Shown here piece by piece: positions 1-6,844 of a DNA stretch of 8,155 nucleotides. The position numbers were made by a program, and so were the translations under genes. Source of the stretch: Pseudomonadota bacterium (GTDB lineage: Bacteria > Pseudomonadota > Gammaproteobacteria > Burkholderiales > Eutrophovitaceae); the NCBI GenBank assembly GCA_002704665.1, contig PAHB01000087.1, forward strand, positions 1 to 8,155. Direction: 5' to 3'. Position 1 is the stretch's first letter, and each line of letters opens with the position of its first letter. The notes under the pieces are model-generated. The model saw only the letters and a list, made by a program, of their open reading frames with translations, searched no databases and was not told the DNA's origin.

Positions 1-980
1 AGATTTTATCAAAATTAAAAACATTTCTAACTAAATTGAAAAAAACAACCTCAAGTTTAGCAGAAATAGATGGATTATTAGCACTCGCAAAATTATCACT
101 TCACGAAGGGTATTGCCGCCCCAAATTTAGCGATAAAACCGAACTGAAAATTAAAAATGGTCGTCATCCGATAGTTGAAACACAAATTGACACATTCATC
201 CCTAATTCCATCAACTTAGACGAAAATAAAAAATTACTTTTAATCACTGGGCCGAATATGGGGGGTAAGTCCACCTTCATGAGACAAACAGCGATAATTG
301 TAATCATGTCCCATATTGGCAGTTTTGTTCCAGCAGAGTCTGCCACTATAGGAAAAATCGATCAAATATTTACCCGGATTGGGGCATCAGACGACTTAGC
401 TGGTGGACAGTCAACTTTTATGGTTGAGATGTCAGAATCGGCAAATATACTTTTGAATGGAACCTCCCAATCTCTAGTACTGATGGACGAGATTGGACGA
501 GGGACATCTACTTTCGACGGCGTTGCACTTGCATCTGCAATGGCCTCGTATATCGCAGAAAAAAAACATTCCTTAACCCTGTTTGCTACTCATTATTTTG
601 AATTGACACAGCTCGCTAACGTACACACCACAATGGAAAACGTACACGTCGCCGCGAAACAATATAAAGACGATATTGTATTTCTCCACACTATTAATGA
701 AGGCGCAGCATCTCAAAGTTATGGGATAGAAGTTGCTCGTCTAGCTGGAATACCCAATGAGGTTATCTCAGCTGCGCAAAAAAATCTACAAGAACTAAAA
801 TCAACAAACACAATTATCGACAAACAAAAAGACCTATTCGATCACGACGATTTCCTAAAGCCAAGCCTGCCGATGACTCATCCAATCTTACAAAAAATTG
901 AAAAGTTAAATCCTGACAAAATTTCGCCCCAAAAGGCAAGTGAAATTCTATACGAGCTTAAAAAACTTTCGAAGGACTAG
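1..980 (+). CDS. mutS: DNA mismatch repair protein MutS, C-terminal part (5' truncated by window edge)
   Basis: MutS binds mismatched bases as a clamp and uses ATP to recruit MutL for postreplicative repair. The reading frame is open from position 3 and ends with TAG at 978-980, giving 325 visible codons of a protein that is about 850 residues in the family. The TTG at 36 is an internal leucine codon, not the start. Visible in order: the end of the clamp/lever region, the Walker A motif GPNMGGKST (249-275), the Walker B motif LVLMDE (474-491) followed by the MutS signature GRGTSTFDG, and the FATHYFELTQL motif. Near the end, QKDLF (825-839) fits the consensus for binding the beta sliding clamp. 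The last ~30 residues (LNPDKISPQKASEILYELKKL) match the C-terminal helical oligomerisation segment of MutS1. The end is therefore complete and the ATPase looks functional. The gene converges on the minus-strand ccm/transglycosylase operon 11 bp away. Confidence 0.97.
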   Translation, partial: ILSKLKTFLTKLKKTTSSLAEIDGLLALAKLSLHEGYCRPKFSDKTELKIKNGRHPIVETQIDTFIPNSINLDENKKLLLITGPNMGGKSTFMRQTAIIVIMSHIGSFVPAESATIGKIDQIFTRIGASDDLAGGQSTFMVEMSESANILLNGTSQSLVLMDEIGRGTSTFDGVALASAMASYIAEKKHSLTLFATHYFELTQLANVHTTMENVHVAAKQYKDDIVFLHTINEGAASQSYGIEVARLAGIPNEVISAAQKNLQELKSTNTIIDKQKDLFDHDDFLKPSLPMTHPILQKIEKLNPDKISPQKASEILYELKKLSKD

Positions 981-991
981 GAAATGTCAGA

Positions 992-1990
992 TTAACCTTG
1001 ATATTTACCCTTTATCCGTTGTGCTAATTGATACACCACCAAAGCATAATTCAAACTCCTGTTGTAGCGTGTAATTACATAAAAGTTTTTGAAAGAAACC
1101 CAATAGTGACGTTTGCCAACACCTTGTAACCAAAATATTGCTGCATCTGTGGAAGTGGGAATGTCTTTTTTGAGTTGTACCCCTCTTTTTTGCAAATCCG
1201 AAACTATGATGTGAGGTTTAACACCCCGTTTGGTCAATTTGAAAGCTTCTTTCGTCAGTAGTTTCGCCCTTACAACCACTTCCCCGTCCGCAATCCAACC
1301 GTGAACTTTTAAATAATTTGCTACGCTTCCTATTATATCACCGACACTATTCCACAAGTCTATTCGCCCGTCTTCATCAAAATCAACTGCATATGCCCTA
1401 TAACTGGAGGGCATAAATTGAGGCATCCCAAGCGCCCCGGCAAAGGATCCAGATACGGTCATGGTGTCTAAATTATTTTCTCGGCAAAGAATTAGGAACT
1501 CCTTTAGCTCTTTTGTAAAAAATGCTCGACGCCGCTTTCCTTTAAATCCGAGAGTATATAAGCTTTCTAAAACCTTGAAGCTTCCTAGTCTTCTTCCGTA
1601 AATAGTCTCGACGCCTATAATCGCGACGATAATCTCCGGGGGAACCCCATATACACTTTTCGCTTTCTCAAGCCATTTATTATTTTCTCTCCAAAACTTA
1701 ACGCCCTTTTCTGTTCGTGACTTAGTTAAAAATAGCCCCTTAAATTCGTGCCAAGGCTTTGCAGTCGATGGTCTGGACATTGCAGACAAAACCCTCGTAT
1801 TGGGTTTCAATCCGTCAAACATTTTCAACAGCTGCGCTTCATCAAAATTATGTACTTGAACCATTTCAGCTACAAAATCAGAGAAATTAGGAGTCGCCGA
1901 TTCAGCCGATCCTACACCTGGGCTTAAAAAACTCCCACTAAAAATCAATATGGAAAACACTTTAGAAATTTTTAAATTTATATGTAACAT
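992..1990 (-). CDS. MltB-type lytic murein transglycosylase (GH103, SLT_2 domain), periplasmic
   Basis: Predicted to cleave the MurNAc-GlcNAc bond of peptidoglycan, forming 1,6-anhydromuramic acid, during wall remodelling. The 332-residue product starts with a Sec-type signal peptide (hydrophobic stretch about residues 10-27, likely cleavage after VGSA). There is no lipobox cysteine, so it should be soluble in the periplasm, unlike the E. coli lipoprotein MltB. Family marks are clear: VPPEIIVAIIGVETIYGR with the likely catalytic Glu128, GSFAGALGMPQFMPSSY (181-197), a DFDEDGRIDLW loop (203-213) like the EF-hand calcium site of Slt35, and the C-terminal FYVITRYNRSLNYALVVYQLA block. No C-terminal peptidoglycan-binding domain is present. 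The ATG at 1990 directly follows the ccmI stop TAA, which suggests translational coupling as the last gene of the ccm operon. MltB is a family assignment; orthology with a named E. coli enzyme is not proven. Confidence 0.93.
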   Translation of the reverse strand: MLHINLKISKVFSILIFSGSFLSPGVGSAESATPNFSDFVAEMVQVHNFDEAQLLKMFDGLKPNTRVLSAMSRPSTAKPWHEFKGLFLTKSRTEKGVKFWRENNKWLEKAKSVYGVPPEIIVAIIGVETIYGRRLGSFKVLESLYTLGFKGKRRRAFFTKELKEFLILCRENNLDTMTVSGSFAGALGMPQFMPSSYRAYAVDFDEDGRIDLWNSVGDIIGSVANYLKVHGWIADGEVVVRAKLLTKEAFKLTKRGVKPHIIVSDLQKRGVQLKKDIPTSTDAAIFWLQGVGKRHYWVSFKNFYVITRYNRSLNYALVVYQLAQRIKGKYQG

Positions 1991-3181
1991 TTACTTTTCA
2001 CTCAAAATAAGCTCGATACCAGCTTGTTGCAATTTTATTTTTACCGTATTGCCAATAACCGTCCGAACTTTATCATCTACACTACCCGTTTTTGAAACGA
2101 AACTAGTTATTTGATACAGATTACCGGCACTTTCTAATCTAATTCCACCCTGCATGATGTTGGTATTGTCCAATTCGAAACTATAAGGCAAATCGCGAAC
2201 TTTAATTTTATCAACAATCAAAGGCATCAAGGATCCGGAATTTTGTCGGACAACAATGAAAACACTGTAGGTAGAAGGTAATTTATCTAACAAATCATCG
2301 GCAAGTCGTACAGTACCACGAAGTAGCAAATTAAATGGTGTTTTTTTTGCTTTGTTTTCAGCATCTCTAATACTTTTCTCGATTGACCTTGAATACTCTA
2401 AATCGTCTTTTACGAGGTTTAACAATTTTTGCCATATTTCAGCAGCGCCCTCATAATTATTTCGTGAATATTCTATCCCACCCGCCAAGGCTAACCCTTT
2501 TTGATGTGATGGATCAATTTCTAAAACTTGTCTTATAAGCTGGTTTGCCTCCTCAGAAAAATCTCCTTGCTTCAAGAGAACCAAAGCCTCTGCTAAACTA
2601 ACCCTAAGTTCCAGATTATCTGGAGCAAGACCTAGTGCTTTCCTCCAAGATTCACTAGCGTTTTTATAGTCATTTAATATCGCATAAGCTCTGCCCAACA
2701 TTATCCATCCTTTAACGTCCCCTGAATTATTTTCTAGGTGTTTCGACAGATTGGCCGTCATTTCGACAAACTCTTGATGGGTAATAGAAGAAATTGAATC
2801 AGCAGGACTTTTCTCGACCCTTAAGCCATCAATATTCCCAAAGATTAAATAAAGTCCTAGCGCGAGAGTTGGACACAAAATAAACAAACTTACCGCAATG
2901 TATTTATGGCTGGCAACTGAAGACTTCAGTGGTTTGCTGTCCTTCTTTTCATCTAAATACCTATAAGCCAGATCTGATATCGCCAACTCATGTTCTTGTT
3001 GGGTAATTATGCCATTTTGAAAATCATGATCCAACTCAACCCTCTGTTTTCTAAGAACAGAGAGATTGGTCTTTTCATGTTCAACATGAAGACCAAAACC
3101 CTGTAATTTTATCAAAATCCGAGATAACAAGAATGCAACTATAAAAGAAATAAAAATCAGTGATCCATAAAAGACAATCAT
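1991..3181 (-). CDS. ccmI: Cytochrome c maturation protein CcmI (apocytochrome chaperone, TPR protein)
   Basis: CcmI binds the C-terminal region of apocytochromes c and delivers them to the CcmF/CcmH haem ligation complex. The 396-residue protein has the usual layout: TM1 at about residues 2-25, a cytoplasmic loop (about 26-92) with the charged, heptad-like segment typical of the family, TM2 at about 93-114, then a periplasmic part. That part holds two to three TPR-like repeats (about 157-260, e.g. GWIMLGRAYAILNDYKNASE) and a C-terminal beta-rich domain (about 284-394) found in longer gammaproteobacterial CcmI proteins. The ATG at 3179-3181 overlaps the ccmH stop in an ATGA junction. A good ribosome-binding site AAGGT lies 5 nt upstream (3187-3191). 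Its stop TAA abuts the ATG of the transglycosylase gene. The sequence is divergent, as is normal for this protein, so the call rests on topology, TPRs and position in the operon. Confidence 0.92.
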   Translation of the reverse strand: MIVFYGSLIFISFIVAFLLSRILIKLQGFGLHVEHEKTNLSVLRKQRVELDHDFQNGIITQQEHELAISDLAYRYLDEKKDSKPLKSSVASHKYIAVSLFILCPTLALGLYLIFGNIDGLRVEKSPADSISSITHQEFVEMTANLSKHLENNSGDVKGWIMLGRAYAILNDYKNASESWRKALGLAPDNLELRVSLAEALVLLKQGDFSEEANQLIRQVLEIDPSHQKGLALAGGIEYSRNNYEGAAEIWQKLLNLVKDDLEYSRSIEKSIRDAENKAKKTPFNLLLRGTVRLADDLLDKLPSTYSVFIVVRQNSGSLMPLIVDKIKVRDLPYSFELDNTNIMQGGIRLESAGNLYQITSFVSKTGSVDDKVRTVIGNTVKIKLQQAGIELILSEK

Positions 3182-3651
3182 TTTTTACCTTCATTATTTC
3201 TTTCAAGTTTTTCTCTAGCTTCGAGGATATCAAACGCTGAAAATCTGTTTTTTAAGTTGGGCGAATTATTTTTTGCAATTATATTTCTTATCATGAGTAT
3301 CATACCTATTAGAATCAAAAAAGGTCCCCACCAAAGTAAAACAGTCTTAATATTTAGTGGTGGCTCATACAGTATAAATTCCCCGTACCTCGCTACCATA
3401 TAATCCCTTATTTCGATATCGGTTCTCCCCTGCTCAACCATATTTTTTACCTGCCTCTTTAAATCAATCGCTAACGGTGCTTCGGATTCAGCTAAAGACT
3501 GATTTTGACAAACCAAACATCTCAATTGATTTGTTAAATTTGAAATCCTGTCCGACATTTTATTCGCCTTTATATTATCCAAATCTGCATAGGCGTGAGT
3601 CAAAAAAAGAAACAGAGATACAAAACCGCAGCAACAAATGGTCTTATTCAC
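3178..3651 (-). CDS. ccmH: Cytochrome c maturation thiol oxidoreductase CcmH
   Basis: CcmH is a membrane-anchored periplasmic thioredox protein. It acts with CcmG to reduce the CXXCH cysteines of apocytochrome c and belongs to the haem ligation complex with CcmF and CcmI. From the GTG at 3651 it is 157 residues: signal peptide (cleavage probably after AYA, residue 22), the redox motif LRCLVCQNQSL (43-53), conserved APLAIDLKRQV and YMVARYGEFILYEPP, and a C-terminal membrane segment (about 103-121). It is the short CcmH type; the TPR domain is the separate ccmI. A TTG at 3666 would add five residues, but the GTG has GAGG 9 nt upstream (3661-3664) whereas the TTG has only a poorly spaced purine run, so GTG is preferred. 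The start overlaps the end of ccmG by 8 bases. The signal peptide carries three adjacent cysteines (residues 6-8), which lie too early to form a lipobox. Confidence 0.93.
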   Translation of the reverse strand: MNKTICCCGFVSLFLFLTHAYADLDNIKANKMSDRISNLTNQLRCLVCQNQSLAESEAPLAIDLKRQVKNMVEQGRTDIEIRDYMVARYGEFILYEPPLNIKTVLLWWGPFLILIGMILMIRNIIAKNNSPNLKNRFSAFDILEAREKLERNNEGKK

Positions 3652-4171
3652 TTTTAAGGTCCTCAATTCTCTCTAAGATCTCTTCAATTATTACTTCTTG
3701 AGTGAGAGGTCCCACCTGTTTAAATAAAATTACACCATCACTGTCGATTAAAAAGGTTTCAGGAACACCGTAAACCCCGAGATCAATGGCATAGTCACCC
3801 TCAGCATCGACCCCGACCGAAACATAAGGATTTCCATTTTTCTCGAGCCAAGCAATGGTGTTGGACCTATTATCTTTGTAGCTGAGTCCGTAAATATCGA
3901 TAACCTTCATAGCCGCCAAATTTGAGAGAAGCGGGTGCTCCACCAAGCAAGGTGCACACCAAGATGCGAAAACATTCAATAAAAAAGGTTGACCGATCAA
4001 TTGTGTCACATTGAATTCGGCCTCGCCTCTCTCTAATAAAGGCAAATTAGCTGCTGGCATTTTTTTGCCTATTAGAGGCGAGGGAATTGTCTGGGGATCT
4101 AGATAAAGCCCTTTGGCCAAAAAAGCCGCCAAAAATATAAAAACAATAAAAGGCAATAAATATTTATTCAT
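3644..4171 (-). CDS. ccmG: Thiol:disulfide interchange protein CcmG/DsbE (thioredoxin-like)
   Basis: CcmG passes electrons from DsbD/CcdA towards CcmH and apocytochrome c, keeping haem-binding cysteines reduced in the periplasm. The 175-residue protein has an N-terminal membrane anchor (about residues 4-22), then a thioredoxin fold: NVFASWCAPC with active-site cysteines 72 and 75, followed by VEHP, and the family block GVYGVPETFLID (132-143) with the cis-proline at 137 and the conserved Glu138 of CcmG. Length and layout match DsbE-family proteins. The ATG at 4171 has AAAGGTC about 10 nt upstream (4181-4187). It follows ccmF after a 42-bp gap that holds a weak terminator-like hairpin, and its 3' end overlaps the start of ccmH. 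Confidence 0.96.
   Translation of the reverse strand: MNKYLLPFIVFIFLAAFLAKGLYLDPQTIPSPLIGKKMPAANLPLLERGEAEFNVTQLIGQPFLLNVFASWCAPCLVEHPLLSNLAAMKVIDIYGLSYKDNRSNTIAWLEKNGNPYVSVGVDAEGDYAIDLGVYGVPETFLIDSDGVILFKQVGPLTQEVIIEEILERIEDLKSE
3661..3664 (-). promoter_or_regulatory. Ribosome-binding site that favours the GTG start of ccmH
   Basis: The minus strand reads GAGG, 9 nt before the GTG at 3651-3649, inside the last codons of ccmG. The alternative TTG at 3666 overlaps this site and has only a poorly spaced GAGAG upstream, so the GTG is the more likely start. Confidence 0.55.
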
Positions 4172-4187
4172 ATCAATTATGACCTTT

Positions 4188-4215
4188 AAAAAAAACTCAC
4201 CAGATCGTAAGCTTT
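4188..4215 (-). terminator. Candidate weak intrinsic terminator/attenuator between ccmF and ccmG
   Basis: In the ccm transcript, CUUAC (4211-4207) can pair with GUGAG (4200-4196) across a 6-nt GAUCUG loop, with one U-G wobble. The stem can extend through AAAG (4215-4212) into the U-run that follows. Eight U residues (4195-4188) come directly after the hairpin. This is terminator-like in shape but has few GC pairs and overlaps the ccmF stop codon. If active it would probably only reduce readthrough into ccmG-ccmH-ccmI. It could equally be chance in an AT-rich gap. Confidence 0.3.
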
Positions 4216-6166
4216 ATGATATCTGTTTGTTTAAGTTAAATCTTCGGTCAAAAGCTGCCATTATTCCCCCCAATGCCATTATAAATGCCCCAAACCATAT
4301 CCAAACCACAAATGGCTTGTAGTAAATTCTAACAACCCAACTACCGTCATTAAGTGGTTCCCCCAACGACAAATAAAGATCGCGAGTAATCCCTGTGTCG
4401 ATTGACGCTTCAGTCATTACCATTTGCTGCACGTGGTAAAAACGCTTTTCAGGCGATAGTGAAACTAGAAATTCTTTGTTACTAAAGACAGAAAATTTAC
4501 CTACAGTACTGTTAAAATTCGGACCTTCTTTGTTCTCAAATCCATCGAGAACGAAAGTATATTTTCCTATTGCGGCACTGTCACCAATTTCCATACGATA
4601 ATCCTTTTCACTTTCGTACGCTCCAACCATAGTAATTCCAACTATAAAGACAGCCACTCCGAAATGAGCCGTGAGCATCCCCCAGAATCCGAGCGGTATT
4701 TTTTTTAATGCATGTAATTTCGAAAAGCGTGTTTTTAAAGCAATGTTAGCCACCCGCTCTACGAGGGTGGTCACTATTGATCCGATTATCCACAACGCCA
4801 AAAATAGCCCAAGTAACACTAGCGGACTCCATCTGGGTGTAATTAGCAGTAATAGTACCGCACCGAATAAAGCTATCAACATCATGCCGCGTATTCTACG
4901 TAAAAGGAAACTAATTTCCGTTTTCCTCCAATGCGCAAGTGGCCCGATTCCCATAAAAAAAACAGCCGGAGCCGTCAGGCTTACAAATACGACATCAAAA
5001 TACGGAGGACCCACTGAAATTTTCCCTAAATTTAGGGCGTCCAGAAACAACGGATACAGAGTTCCGAGTAAAATAGCTGCAGTAGAGGCTAAAAATAAGA
5101 CATTATTTGCCAGTAGCGCTCCCTCGCGCGAAATCCACTCAAAAGAGGAACCGCTTCCAATTCGAGGTGCGCGGACTGCATAAAGAAGTAGTGACGCACT
5201 AACAATGATCGTTAGAAAAAGCAGTATAAAAACTCCTCTGGAAGGATCACTCGCAAACGCATGAACGGATGTAATAACTCCCGATCGGACCAAAAAAGTG
5301 CCCAGTAGCGAAAGTGAAAAAGTTAATATTGCCAATAAAACAGTCCAGGCCTTAAATCCACCCCTTTTCTCCGAAACAGACAATGAGTGCATTAAGGCTG
5401 TAGCACAAAGCCAAGGCATAAAAGACGCGTTTTCAACAGGATCCCAAAACCACCATCCCCCCCATCCAAGCTCATAGTATGCCCACCAACTCCCCAAAGC
5501 TATCCCTATGGTCAAAAAAACCCAAGCCATAGTCGTCCAGGGTCTTGACCAGCGTGCCCAAGTCGAATCAAGCTTTCCGCCCAAAAGGGCTGCGACCGCA
5601 AAAGCAAATGGAACAACACATCCAACATACCCCATGTAAAGCATTGGTGGGTGAATAACCATTCCCGGATCTTGTAACAACGGATTTAAGTCAGAACCAT
5701 CTGGCAATGGTGGCAGAATTCGTTCAAAAGGGTTTGAAGTAAAAATAATAAATAGCAGAAAACCAAAAGATACAAACCCCATAACTGCCAAAATTCTTGA
5801 CAGAAACTCTATCGGCAGTTGTTTTTTGTTTATTGCAACCGCAAAAGTCCAACCAGCTAACATCAATAACCAAAGCAACATTGACCCCTCATGACTTCCC
5901 CACGATGCAGCAATTTTATAGGGCAATGGCAGCGCTGAATTAGAGTTATTTGCAACATTTAAAACAGAAAAATCATTAAGAATAAAAGATGCCACCAAGC
6001 ATCCAAAAGAACAAAAAATGATAACAAATTGTAGCTTGCCTGACATCAAGGCCAAATGCATCAAAGGCAGATTGCCACGGTTTGCTCCAATCATCGGCAT
6101 GACAGATTGTATAGCTGTGACCACAAGAGCAAGCATTAATAAAAAATTGCCCAACTCCGGAATCAT
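4214..6166 (-). CDS. ccmF: Cytochrome c haem lyase subunit CcmF
   Basis: CcmF is the integral-membrane core of the haem ligation complex. It receives haem from holo-CcmE and, with CcmH and CcmI, attaches it to apocytochrome c; it also carries a haem b thought to reduce holo-CcmE haem. The 650-residue length fits the family (E. coli 647). It is strongly hydrophobic, with many membrane segments. The WWD motif WGGWWFWDPVENASFMPWL spans residues 235-253. Candidate haem-ligand histidines are H172 (in MVIHPPMLYMGY) and H302 (in ITSVHAF) for the periplasmic pair, and H260 and H501 for the membrane pair. Three of these are offset by only one from the E. coli positions. A hydrophilic periplasmic domain occupies about 517-618, followed by a final membrane segment. 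The ATG at 6166 is the first in-frame start; 59 bp separate it from ccmE and 42 bp from ccmG, the loosest junctions in the operon. Confidence 0.98.
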   Translation of the reverse strand: MIPELGNFLLMLALVVTAIQSVMPMIGANRGNLPLMHLALMSGKLQFVIIFCSFGCLVASFILNDFSVLNVANNSNSALPLPYKIAASWGSHEGSMLLWLLMLAGWTFAVAINKKQLPIEFLSRILAVMGFVSFGFLLFIIFTSNPFERILPPLPDGSDLNPLLQDPGMVIHPPMLYMGYVGCVVPFAFAVAALLGGKLDSTWARWSRPWTTMAWVFLTIGIALGSWWAYYELGWGGWWFWDPVENASFMPWLCATALMHSLSVSEKRGGFKAWTVLLAILTFSLSLLGTFLVRSGVITSVHAFASDPSRGVFILLFLTIIVSASLLLYAVRAPRIGSGSSFEWISREGALLANNVLFLASTAAILLGTLYPLFLDALNLGKISVGPPYFDVVFVSLTAPAVFFMGIGPLAHWRKTEISFLLRRIRGMMLIALFGAVLLLLITPRWSPLVLLGLFLALWIIGSIVTTLVERVANIALKTRFSKLHALKKIPLGFWGMLTAHFGVAVFIVGITMVGAYESEKDYRMEIGDSAAIGKYTFVLDGFENKEGPNFNSTVGKFSVFSNKEFLVSLSPEKRFYHVQQMVMTEASIDTGITRDLYLSLGEPLNDGSWVVRIYYKPFVVWIWFGAFIMALGGIMAAFDRRFNLNKQIS

Positions 6167-6225
6167 CTCACAGCATCCAAAACTATAATATTTCTCTGCA
6201 TTATTCGCCCATTCATAACTTAATT

Positions 6226-6666
6226 TTATCTAGTATTCCCTTTTTTTGGCTCCATGAGTATTTCTGCTACCTCGGGAGGCATGTAGTTTTCATCATGTTT
6301 AGCCAAAACCTGGTTTGCGACAAACATTTGATTTTCTGCGAAACGCCCTTGAACCACTACGCCTTTACCCTCCCGAAATAAATCAGGGAGTATCCCCGTA
6401 TACGTGACTTTGATGGTATTTCGATTATCAGTAACCTGAAAACTAACAGTTGTATCCGTTGACCTCCGTTGCACACTGTCTGGAACAACCATTCCACCTA
6501 ATCTTATTTGACGGCTTTCCTCGTCAAAGTTCCGCTCTAAAATTTCGGAGGGAGAGTAAAAAAATACCAAATTATCGTTAAACACATTCAAAACAATTAC
6601 TATCGCAGAAGTAATCAAAACACTTGCAATAGCTATTAACGTCACTCGCTTTTGCCTAGGCTTCAT
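6226..6666 (-). CDS. ccmE: Periplasmic haem chaperone CcmE
   Basis: CcmE binds haem covalently in the periplasm and carries it from the CcmABCD complex to CcmF. From the ATG at 6666 the product is 146 residues: short basic N-terminus (MKPRQKR), one membrane anchor (about 8-28), then the OB-fold domain. Conserved blocks include IRLGGMVVPDSVQR, YTGILPDLFREGKGVVVQG and VLAKHDENYMPPEV, where H124 is the covalent haem ligand and Y128 the axial ligand of the HxxxY motif. The frame is open for 26 more codons upstream, but that part overlaps ccmD heavily and does not look like CcmE. The ATG chosen gives the standard N-terminus and has a GAG-type ribosome-binding site about 8 nt upstream. The start overlaps the ccmD end by 11 bases. 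Confidence 0.97.
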   Translation of the reverse strand: MKPRQKRVTLIAIASVLITSAIVIVLNVFNDNLVFFYSPSEILERNFDEESRQIRLGGMVVPDSVQRRSTDTTVSFQVTDNRNTIKVTYTGILPDLFREGKGVVVQGRFAENQMFVANQVLAKHDENYMPPEVAEILMEPKKGNTR

Positions 6667-6844
6667 GATCCACACTCTTAATTTTTTGAATAGATTTATC
6701 TCTTTCTTTTTTAACCTTCCTAGATATACGACAAATATATCCAACTTCCAGCAAAATCAATAGAAATGTAAACACGTAGGCACCCCAAACAAACTTTGCG
6801 TATCCACCCATATCAAAAAACTCCGAAAGACTACCCCATTCCAT
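6656..6844 (-). CDS. ccmD: Haem exporter accessory protein CcmD
   Basis: CcmD is a small single-span membrane protein that helps release holo-CcmE from the CcmABC complex. The 62-residue product has the family pattern: a short N-terminus SEFFDMGGYAKFVWGAY, one hydrophobic span (about 17-37), then a highly charged cytoplasmic tail rich in Lys and Arg. The DMGGYAxFVWxAY stretch is the typical CcmD signature. The ATG at 6844 is preferred over the TTG one codon upstream, because it forms a one-base overlap (TGATG) with the ccmC stop. Its 3' end overlaps ccmE by 11 bases, so C-D-E look translationally coupled. Small size and weak conservation make position between ccmC and ccmE important to the call. 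Confidence 0.93.
   Translation of the reverse strand: MEWGSLSEFFDMGGYAKFVWGAYVFTFLLILLEVGYICRISRKVKKERDKSIQKIKSVDHEA

Noticed and set aside
3477..3701. 74-codon plus-strand frame across the ccmG/ccmH junction
   Set aside because: It is antisense to two well-supported genes and its composition is not protein-like.
4671..5183. 170-codon open frame on the plus strand, antisense to ccmF
   Set aside because: It lies fully inside ccmF, whose motifs are intact. Its translation resembles no family I know and has no membrane or domain pattern, so it is a shadow frame.
6163..6216. 17-codon reading frame (MNGRIMQRNIIVLDAVR) in the ccmE-ccmF gap whose TGA overlaps the ccmF ATG
   Set aside because: The ATGA overlap suggests a leader peptide, but the ribosome-binding site is weak and the length is easily reached by chance. 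Conservation in relatives would be needed.
6167..6225. TATTAT resembling a -10 promoter box upstream of ccmF
   Set aside because: No acceptable -35 hexamer occurs at 16-19 bp spacing and there is no extended -10. AT-rich gaps give such hexamers by chance.
6226..6744. Longer ccmE start (172 residues)
   Set aside because: The extra 26 residues come from ccmD sequence in another frame. The ATG at 6666 gives the standard CcmE N-terminus and length.
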